Origin: CALJUZ01 sp003387805
Lineage (GTDB): Bacteria; Bacillota; Limnochordia; Limnochordales; ZCTH02-B6
DNA length: 18,948 nucleotides
Assembly: GCA_937975235.1 (NCBI GenBank)
Contig: CALJUZ010000018.1
Location: 1 to 18,948, forward strand
Reading direction: 5' to 3'
Under the pieces are notes generated by a model. The model was not told the origin of the DNA. It searched no databases and worked only from the letters and a program-made list of their open reading frames with translations. Both the position numbers and the translations under genes were made by a program. Positions 14,141-18,948 of this stretch are shown here, piece by piece; positions within the stretch are counted from its first letter, which is position 1; each line of letters starts with the position of its first letter.

Positions 14141-14783
14141 CGTCGCGCGACACCTCCTCGCCTCTATTGTCCCCTACCATGTAGCGCTCCCGCAAGAGCG
14201 TCTCCGCCACGTAGGCCGCGTGCCGCCGCGACCCGACGCCGCACTTGGCGTAGATGTTGCGCAGGTGGGTCCGCACCGTGGAGGTGGAAATTTCCAGCTC
14301 CTCGGCGATCTCCTTCGCGCTGTACCGCTGGGCGATGTAGGGCAAAATATCCCATTCGCGGGGCGTCAGCGGTTCGATGGCCTCCGCATCGAACGTTTCC
14401 GGCGCCCACGCCCGCTCCCGCGCCACGTCCACCAGGCGGGAGACCAGCCGGTGCGACGGCGTGCGGCGGGCCAGCACCGCGGCCACGCCCAGCGCCCGCG
14501 CCCTTTGGGCCCGGGCCGAGTTGCCGGCCTCGTCCAGCATGACCACCGGCGCGTCGGCGAAATGCATTTTGACGACGCGCAAAATGGTCCGCACACCGGC
14601 GGTGACGTCCATGTCGGCCACGATGACGTGCACGTGGGCGCGGCGCCGCGCGCAGCGCTTCAAGTCGTGCACGTCGTGCACTTCAAATACGATGCGCACA
14701 CGGGGATCTTTGTGCAGGCCCGCCATCAGGGGCGAGCGCGGCAAACGCCTGGGCGTCAGCAGACCAACACCGATCGAGGACAC
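13992..14783 (-). CDS. LuxR-type regulator with degenerate receiver domain; C-terminus overlaps Nfu_N
   Basis: 263 aa as read. The C-terminal LuxR/NarL HTH is clear at about 138-200 (LTPREWDILPYIAQ, YSAKEIAEELEISTSTVRTH, LRNIYAKCGVGSRRHAAYVA). The N-terminal 1-125 has a receiver-like layout (VHVIVADMDVTAG, then VVMLDEAG, then GVAAVLARR), but the acidic pair normally after the first strand is replaced by LLTPRR, and the conserved lysine after the last strand is arginine. It is probably a phosphorylation-independent regulator. The start is the GTG at 14783, with AGGAGG 11 nt upstream. The normal fold should end near residue 204; the frame then stays open for about 60 more residues (Gly/Arg/Asp-rich), of which 49 overlap Nfu_N in another frame. 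A single-base shift would end the protein at 14164, so a frameshift is an alternative. Confidence 0.83.
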   Translation of the reverse strand: MSSIGVGLLTPRRLPRSPLMAGLHKDPRVRIVFEVHDVHDLKRCARRRAHVHVIVADMDVTAGVRTILRVVKMHFADAPVVMLDEAGNSARAQRARALGVAAVLARRTPSHRLVSRLVDVARERAWAPETFDAEAIEPLTPREWDILPYIAQRYSAKEIAEELEISTSTVRTHLRNIYAKCGVGSRRHAAYVAETLLRERYMVGDNRGEEVSRDDGLRRRDGRSDPQSERDEVHPGPGGDRGGARIVRQQGPGPGQPAGGQAL

Positions 14784-14853
14784 GCCCGGTCACACCTCCT
14801 GGGGAGTGCACCCGGGGTCAACGGTCGGCTGCGGCTAGTCGCTTCACCCTCAT

Positions 14854-15180
14854 TCAATGTTCCGTTTCGTTTTCCTTCATCACTTTTTGACGACTCGCCG
14901 CGACGGCCCGGTTGGTGCGCTCCACCAGCTCCGCGCCGAAGTTGACCATTTCCTGCACCATGTCGTCGCCGTGAATTTCAATGCGGAGCCGGTTTTGCAC
15001 CACCGCCGCCGCCCGCTTCAGGCCCGTGGGAATGCGCCGCCATTCCTCTTCAAAGCGGGCCCGCCACTCGTCCCCGGGCGCGTGGGAAAGCCGCAGGTAG
15101 ATGGCGTAGTATCCGGGCTCGGCCGCGGGCTCGGTGTAGTCGTCCACGTCCACGATCTCAACCCGCTCGGGCGTGGTCAT
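14854..15180 (-). CDS. Uncharacterised 108-aa protein
   Basis: A small, soluble, charged protein. It begins MTTPERVEIVDVDDYTEP, followed by YYAIYLRLSHAPGDEWRARF, EEEWRRIPTGLKRAAAVVQN, RLRIEIHGDDMVQEMVNFGA and a helical tail ending KVMKENETEH. The alternation of strand and helix suggests a compact alpha/beta domain (strand-helix-strand-helix). I recognise no family and see no catalytic signature. The ATG at 15180 has GGGGG 7 nt upstream, and the coding character is good; a long upstream extension of this frame crosses the DegT gene and is spurious. It lies 70 bp before the LuxR gene and 89 bp after DegT on the same strand, so it may be co-transcribed with either. Confidence 0.8.
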   Translation of the reverse strand: MTTPERVEIVDVDDYTEPAAEPGYYAIYLRLSHAPGDEWRARFEEEWRRIPTGLKRAAAVVQNRLRIEIHGDDMVQEMVNFGAELVERTNRAVAASRQKVMKENETEH

Positions 15181-15247
15181 GGTCAGCCCCCCTGCCTTGT
15201 CTGGCCGGGACCGGGCGCGTGCGCGGGGCGCCGGCCGTCGCACCGGC

Positions 15248-15264
15248 ACGCGGCTTCGCCGCGT
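15248..15264 (-). terminator. Hairpin just past the DegT gene
   Basis: Perfect 7-bp arms ACGCGGC / GCCGCGT around a 3-nt loop, starting 5 bp after the DegT stop codon on the minus strand. No T tract follows, so it may act as a weak terminator or an mRNA 3'-end stabiliser. Confidence 0.35.
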
Positions 15265-15269
15265 TCGCG

Positions 15270-16379
15270 CTACGCCAGCGCCAGCGCCGCTTCCCGCAGC
15301 GCGTCGGCCACGGCCTGGACGTCCTCGTCGCTCAGGCTCGGATGGACCGGAACCGACAGCACCTGCCGCGCCGCCTCCTCGGCCGCGGGCAGCCGCTCGT
15401 TCCCGTACCCTAGTTTCTCGTAAAGGGGCTGCTGGTGCAAGGCGACGGGATAGATGACCGCGCTGTCGATGCCGCGCTCCCGCAGCGCCTCGGCCAGCGC
15501 GTCCCGCCGGGGATGCCGAATCGTGTACTGATGATAAACGTGGTAATGCCCTTCCGGCTCCACCGGCAGCGTCAGCGCGGGTACGCCGGCCAGCGCCCGG
15601 CTGAGCCGGTCCGCGTTCATGCGGCGCCGCAAGTTCAGCTGCTCCAGCTTGCGCAGCTGCACCAGGCCGATGGCCGCCGCGATGTCCGTCATCCGGTAAT
15701 TGTAGCCCAGCACGTCGTGCTCGTAGCGGCCGACGCGGCCGTGGTTGACGACGCGGCGCACCCGCTCGGCCACCTCGTCCGAGTCGGTGACCACCATGCC
15801 GCCTTCGCCGGTGGCCAAATTTTTCGTCGCGTAAAAGCTGAAGGTGCCCGCGATGCCGAAGCTGCCCGCCCGCCGGCCGTTGTAGGCGGCGCCGTGGGCC
15901 TGCGCGGCGTCCTCGATAATGAGCGCGCCGAACTCGGCCGCCGTGGCCCGAATGGCCGACATGTCGCACGGCAGGCCGAACAGGTGCACGGGCATGACGA
16001 CTTTCGCCGGCGTCCCGGCGTCGGCCAGCCGCTGCAGCGTGGCCCGCAGCGCGTTCGGGCACATGTTGTACGTGACCGGGTCAATGTCGGAAAACACCGG
16101 TACCGCGCCGGCGTGCAAGATGGCGTTGGCCGTGGCGATGAAGGTGAACGGGGTCGTCACGACGCGGTCGCCGGGCTCGACGCCCGCGCCCAGAAGCGCC
16201 GCGTGCAGAGCCACCGTGCCGTTGGCCACGGCGATGCCGTGCCGCACGCCCACGTACGCGGCGAACTCCTCCTCAAAGCGGCGCACCACGGGGCCGCTGG
16301 CGATGATGCCCGAGCGGAGCACGTCGCTGACGGCTTCGATCTCCTCCCGGCCCAGGTGCGGCTGCGACAACCGGATCAT
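15270..16379 (-). CDS. DegT/DnrJ/EryC1 family aminotransferase (nucleotide-sugar type)
   Basis: 369 aa, normal for the family. A PLP-dependent enzyme that transfers an amino group from glutamate to a keto nucleotide-sugar. PLP lysine K186 lies in SFYATKNLATGEGG; D157 in IIEDAAQAHGA holds the pyridine nitrogen; ANGTVALHAAL at 52-62 forms the phosphate loop, and TTPFTFIATANAI is typical. The ATG at 16379 has AGGGGG 8 nt upstream. The gene lies 12 bp after a Gfo/Idh/MocA dehydrogenase, the arrangement found in GnnA-GnnB (UDP-GlcNAc to UDP-GlcNAc3N) and WlbA-WlbE/WbpB-WbpE pairs. Hence the substrate is probably a 3-keto nucleotide sugar produced by the neighbour, but the exact sugar is not determined. 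Confidence 0.93.
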   Translation of the reverse strand: MIRLSQPHLGREEIEAVSDVLRSGIIASGPVVRRFEEEFAAYVGVRHGIAVANGTVALHAALLGAGVEPGDRVVTTPFTFIATANAILHAGAVPVFSDIDPVTYNMCPNALRATLQRLADAGTPAKVVMPVHLFGLPCDMSAIRATAAEFGALIIEDAAQAHGAAYNGRRAGSFGIAGTFSFYATKNLATGEGGMVVTDSDEVAERVRRVVNHGRVGRYEHDVLGYNYRMTDIAAAIGLVQLRKLEQLNLRRRMNADRLSRALAGVPALTLPVEPEGHYHVYHQYTIRHPRRDALAEALRERGIDSAVIYPVALHQQPLYEKLGYGNERLPAAEEAARQVLSVPVHPSLSDEDVQAVADALREAALALA

Positions 16380-16391
16380 CGCCCGCGCCCC

Positions 16392-17387
16392 CTATACCGC
16401 GACGCTGTCCACCGACGGCAAGGCTTCCTTGTACACGGCCGCCTGAATCCGCTCCACCACTTCCAGCGCGGCCAGGCCGTCGGCCACGCCGATGAGCGGC
16501 TGGCAGCCCATGCGGATGCAATCCAGGAAGTGCTTCGTCTGGGCCAGCAGCGGCTCCTGATCCGGCACGAAAATGCGCTCGCCCACGTTTTCCAGCTTGC
16601 GGGCGTCGTCGGAGCCGTTGTAGTGCAGCCGGGCGTCCCGGGTCAAGGACAGGCGACGGTCCATGTAATCCATTTCGATGAAGGCGTTTTCGCACGTGAT
16701 GGTCATCACTCGCGACTTCTGCTCCGTCACCCGCGAGGCGGTGAACGTCACGATGACGTCGTTGTCCAGCCGGGCGGCGCATACCGCGTGGTCCGCGAAG
16801 GCCTCGGACTTGACCCGGCGGCCGTAGGCCGACAGCTCCGCGATTTCCGCGCCGGTGAGGTGGCGGACGATGTCGATGTCATGCACCATCATGTCCTGAA
16901 TGACGTCCAGGTCTTTGACCCGCGGGTCGTACGGCGCCGTGCGGCGGACATCGATGGCGATGATCTTCTGTTCCTGGATAATCTTTTCCAGTTCCTGGAC
17001 GGCGGGGTTGAAGCGCTCGATGTGGCCCACCTGCACCACCAGATCGTCGTGCTGCTCGGCCAGCTCCATGAGCCGCCGGGCCTCGTCCACCGTGCGGCAC
17101 ACCGGCTTTTCCACCAGCACGTGCACGCCGTGCTCCAGGGCCAGCTTGGCCAGCTCGAAGTGGGAATCGGTGGGCGCTGCGATGGTTACCGCATCCACGT
17201 TGGCCAGCAGTTCCCGGGCACTCGAAAACGCCGTCACTTCGTAGTGGCGAGCGACGGCGTCGGCTGCCTTCTTGTCAGGATCATAAATTCCCGTGAAGTT
17301 GCAAAGGTGGTTGAAATGGTCGTAAGCTCGGGCGTGCAGGCGACCCATCTTTCCGACGCCGATGACGCCCACCCGTAGTTTGCTCAT
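16392..17387 (-). CDS. Gfo/Idh/MocA family NAD(P)-dependent oxidoreductase (nucleotide-sugar 3-dehydrogenase-like)
   Basis: 331 aa. The N-terminal Rossmann fold has GVIGVGKMGRLHAR at 7-20, and the catalytic EKP motif is at 93-95 (K94). GHIERFNPAV at 121-130 and MVHDIDI at 167-173 are as seen in the WlbA/GnnA branch of this family, which oxidises C3 of UDP-sugars. The following DegT gene, 12 bp away, would aminate the product. The start is the ATG at 17387 (GGGAGGA 5 nt upstream); a TTG codon immediately before it is a less likely start. A promoter with a TATAAT extended -10 and an embedded palindrome lies at 17461-17489, so this is the first gene of the unit. Confidence 0.92.
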   Translation of the reverse strand: MSKLRVGVIGVGKMGRLHARAYDHFNHLCNFTGIYDPDKKAADAVARHYEVTAFSSARELLANVDAVTIAAPTDSHFELAKLALEHGVHVLVEKPVCRTVDEARRLMELAEQHDDLVVQVGHIERFNPAVQELEKIIQEQKIIAIDVRRTAPYDPRVKDLDVIQDMMVHDIDIVRHLTGAEIAELSAYGRRVKSEAFADHAVCAARLDNDVIVTFTASRVTEQKSRVMTITCENAFIEMDYMDRRLSLTRDARLHYNGSDDARKLENVGERIFVPDQEPLLAQTKHFLDCIRMGCQPLIGVADGLAALEVVERIQAAVYKEALPSVDSVAV

Positions 17388-17460
17388 CAAAATCCTCCCG
17401 TTCGCCTCGCCGCCCGGTCATGCGTTGTGCGCGACAGGCCACCCACAAAAATTCAGCAAC

Positions 17461-17488
17461 ATTATAGCACTTCCCTGGGACTTGTCCC
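17461..17488 (-). promoter_or_regulatory. Promoter for the Gfo-DegT unit
   Basis: On the minus strand: perfect -10 TATAAT (17461-17466) with an extended TGC in front, 16-bp spacer, and a partial -35 GGGACA (17483-17488). The predicted start near 17454 gives a leader of about 66 nt. Confidence 0.65.
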
Positions 17489-17489
17489 A
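17476..17489. promoter_or_regulatory. Candidate operator within the Gfo-DegT promoter
   Basis: TGGGAC-TT-GTCCCA, a perfect 6-2-6 inverted repeat, overlaps the -35 element and part of the spacer. Such a position is typical of a repressor site, or of an activator that replaces a weak -35. The binding protein is unknown. Confidence 0.4.
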
Positions 17490-17535
17490 CTTTATCATTT
17501 CAAACCGTCGCGCGCCGCCGCCCGCGCCGGCGGAA

Positions 17536-18798
17536 TCACACCGGGCCGTGCAGCGAACTCTCGTACGGTTCAAAGAGGGTATTGTACAGGTCCATCGCGT
17601 GCCGGTCCGTCATCAAGCTCAAGTAGTCGCACACGAACCGCTTCAGCGACGGGCTTGGCCCCGGCCGCCCGCCGGCGCCCGCGTCGGCCGCCTCGTTCCT
17701 GCCGTCCAGCGGTATGCCCTCCGCCGCCAGCCGTTCCCGCACGTGCAGCGGCAGCAGCTTCGGGTTCCCGCTGAAGGCTTCGAACAGCTTCCGCAGCACC
17801 ATGCGCCCTTTGTGCACCATGCGCACTACGCGCGGATCGTAGTACACGCGCTCGTACAAATAATCTTTCAGCTCCACCAGCTTCCGCCACATGTCGTCGG
17901 GAAACGCCGCCACCGGCTCGGGGTGCCGCCGCACCGCATCGGGGCTGTCGAGCCCGTAGCGCTCCAGGCGGCGCACCGTCTCCTCCACCGCCGCCCGGAT
18001 GAGCCGGTCAATCAAGGCCCGCACGCGAAAACGGCGGGCCATCTCCCGCTCGGCCAGCGGCGTGTAGGCATAGCCCGGCGCCGGCGAAGGGACCTCCCGC
18101 CACAGCTCGATGTCCCGCTCCAGCTCCTCCTCCCGGAGAAACCCGGCGGCCAGAGCGTCTTCCAAGTCGTGCGTACAGTATGCGATCATGTCGGCCAGGT
18201 TCGACAGCTGCGCCTCCAGGCCCGGCTGCGGCCAGGCGGCGAACTCGTCCGGCACCCGCGGATCGTCGAAAAACGTGGCATGCCGAGCGATGCCTTCGCG
18301 CACTTCCCACGTCAAGTTAAGGCCGGGAAAATCCGGATACCGGATTTCCAGCTCGTCGACGATGCGCAAAGCCTGCTCGTTGTGCTCGAAGCCGCCTTCG
18401 TCGGCCATGAGCCGGTTCAGCTCGTCTTCGCCGCCGTGGCCGAAAGGCGGATGTCCCAGGTCGTGGGCCAGTGAAATGGCCCAGGTGAGATCCGGATTGG
18501 CACCGACCATGTGCGCCAGGGCCGCCCCGATTTGGGCTACTTCGAGGGAATGCGTGAGGCGGGTACGGTAAAAGTCGCCTTCGTGGAAAACGTACACCTG
18601 CGTCTTGTACTGCAGCCGGCGGAACGCCGCCGAGTGCAGGATCCGGTCCCGGTCCCGCTGGAAAGCCGTGCGGGGATCGCTGCCGCCCTCGGCGTAGCGT
18701 CTCCCCCGGCTGTTCATGGCCGCGGTGCCGTACGGTGCCAGCCGGGCTGCATCCCACCGCTCTTGTTGCGCTTTGTCCAGCAAAGGAAAGCCCCGCAA
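17536..18798 (-). CDS. dgt: dGTP triphosphohydrolase family protein (Dgt-like, deoxyguanosinetriphosphate triphosphohydrolase-like)
   Basis: 420 aa. HD-type dNTPase that would release deoxynucleoside and PPPi. Family features are NSRGRRYAE at 29-37, RTAFQRDRDRILHSAAFRRL at 43-62 (the H55 region), YRTRLTHSLEVAQI at 77-90 (H83), AHDLGHPPFGHGGE at 111-124 (HD dyad H112/D113) and NLADMIAYCTHDLEDAL with the last metal aspartate. All ligands appear intact. Residues 376-400 form a variable Gly/Pro loop. The start is a TTG at 18798: the N-terminal extension before NSRGRR matches the family's normal length, and GGGGGA lies 9 nt upstream. An ATG at residue 28 would delete conserved sequence. Monocistronic as far as the window shows. 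Confidence 0.93.
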   Translation of the reverse strand: MRGFPLLDKAQQERWDAARLAPYGTAAMNSRGRRYAEGGSDPRTAFQRDRDRILHSAAFRRLQYKTQVYVFHEGDFYRTRLTHSLEVAQIGAALAHMVGANPDLTWAISLAHDLGHPPFGHGGEDELNRLMADEGGFEHNEQALRIVDELEIRYPDFPGLNLTWEVREGIARHATFFDDPRVPDEFAAWPQPGLEAQLSNLADMIAYCTHDLEDALAAGFLREEELERDIELWREVPSPAPGYAYTPLAEREMARRFRVRALIDRLIRAAVEETVRRLERYGLDSPDAVRRHPEPVAAFPDDMWRKLVELKDYLYERVYYDPRVVRMVHKGRMVLRKLFEAFSGNPKLLPLHVRERLAAEGIPLDGRNEAADAGAGGRPGPSPSLKRFVCDYLSLMTDRHAMDLYNTLFEPYESSLHGPV

Positions 18799-18948
18799 GG
18801 GCCGCGGTCCCCCAAAATACGAATGGTTTTCCTAAATGTCCCAGGTTTCTTCGACGCGGACGGGATTCCTCCTTCCTTGCAGGGATACCCGCGGGCCGCT
18901 GAGGATGCCGGTCTTCGGGGATGCGGCGGCCGGGCGCCGAAAGCGTAT
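18799..18948. other. Region upstream of dgt, to window end
   Basis: 150 bp with no gene that I can support. It must include the dgt leader and promoter. A GGGACA-17-TATTTT pair on the minus strand is discussed under rejected items. Confidence 0.4.

Noticed and set aside
18814..18842. GGGACA-17-TATTTT as the dgt promoter
   Set aside because: The predicted start, near 18807, would leave out the GGGGGA ribosome binding site at 18808-18813, and both boxes match only 4/6.

Overview
This is a GC-rich (roughly 70% by eye) bacterial chromosome segment with closely packed genes, frequent GTG/TTG starts, strong AGGAGG-type ribosome binding sites and a few clear sigma-A promoters. The gene families suggest a thermophilic or compost-type Bacillota lineage (Limnochordia- or Symbiobacterium-like): two separate HD-domain dNTPases, a gate-domain (nucleoside recognition) pair, aspartase, a stand-alone Nfu N-terminal protein and a LysM-M23 protein. 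This placement is an inference; there is no rRNA or tRNA gene in the window. I see no CRISPR array, insertion sequence, phage gene or att site.

Layout. (1) Positions 46-5096, all minus strand: a run that reads, in transcription order, gate-domain pair (5096-4139), inositol-monophosphatase-like phosphatase (4060-3257), SDR oxidoreductase (about 3264-2506), HD phosphohydrolase of the COG1078 type (2432-1179) and LysM x3/M23 peptidase (1047-46). A good promoter (TTGACG-17-TATACT) lies in front of the pair. The last 40 bp of the M23 gene are duplicated in tandem just after its stop. (2) 5280-6419, plus: an FN3-containing lipoprotein. (3) 9005-6439, minus: an unknown 332-aa protein, dCTP deaminase (GTGA overlap) and a DUF92 membrane protein. 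(4) 9282-9572, plus: a small unknown protein. (5) 11920-9596, minus: a MIP18/DUF59 protein, a strong intrinsic terminator, then a large TPR protein with a C-terminal Rho-N/SAP-like segment. (6) 12116-13513, plus: aspartate ammonia-lyase with its own promoter. (7) 17387-13614, minus: a Gfo/Idh/MocA dehydrogenase and DegT aminotransferase pair (nucleotide-sugar amination), a 108-aa unknown, a LuxR-type regulator with a degenerate receiver domain, an Nfu_N protein and an 82-aa unknown. (8) 18798-17536, minus: dGTPase-type triphosphohydrolase.

How the genes relate. Most are housekeeping: envelope (M23, lipoprotein, sugar modification), dNTP balance (two HD dNTPases and dCTP deaminase), Fe-S assembly (DUF59, Nfu_N) and amino-acid metabolism (aspartase). 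The parts least explained by known families are the 332-aa protein coupled to dCTP deaminase, the LuxR/Nfu_N/82-aa unit with a 149-bp out-of-frame overlap, the 108-aa protein ahead of it, and the TPR/Rho-N protein. The Gfo-DegT pair resembles the GnnA-GnnB type that makes 3-amino-3-deoxy UDP-GlcNAc; if so, it would fit a diderm Bacillota cell envelope. I did not find an unmistakable new defence or mobile system.
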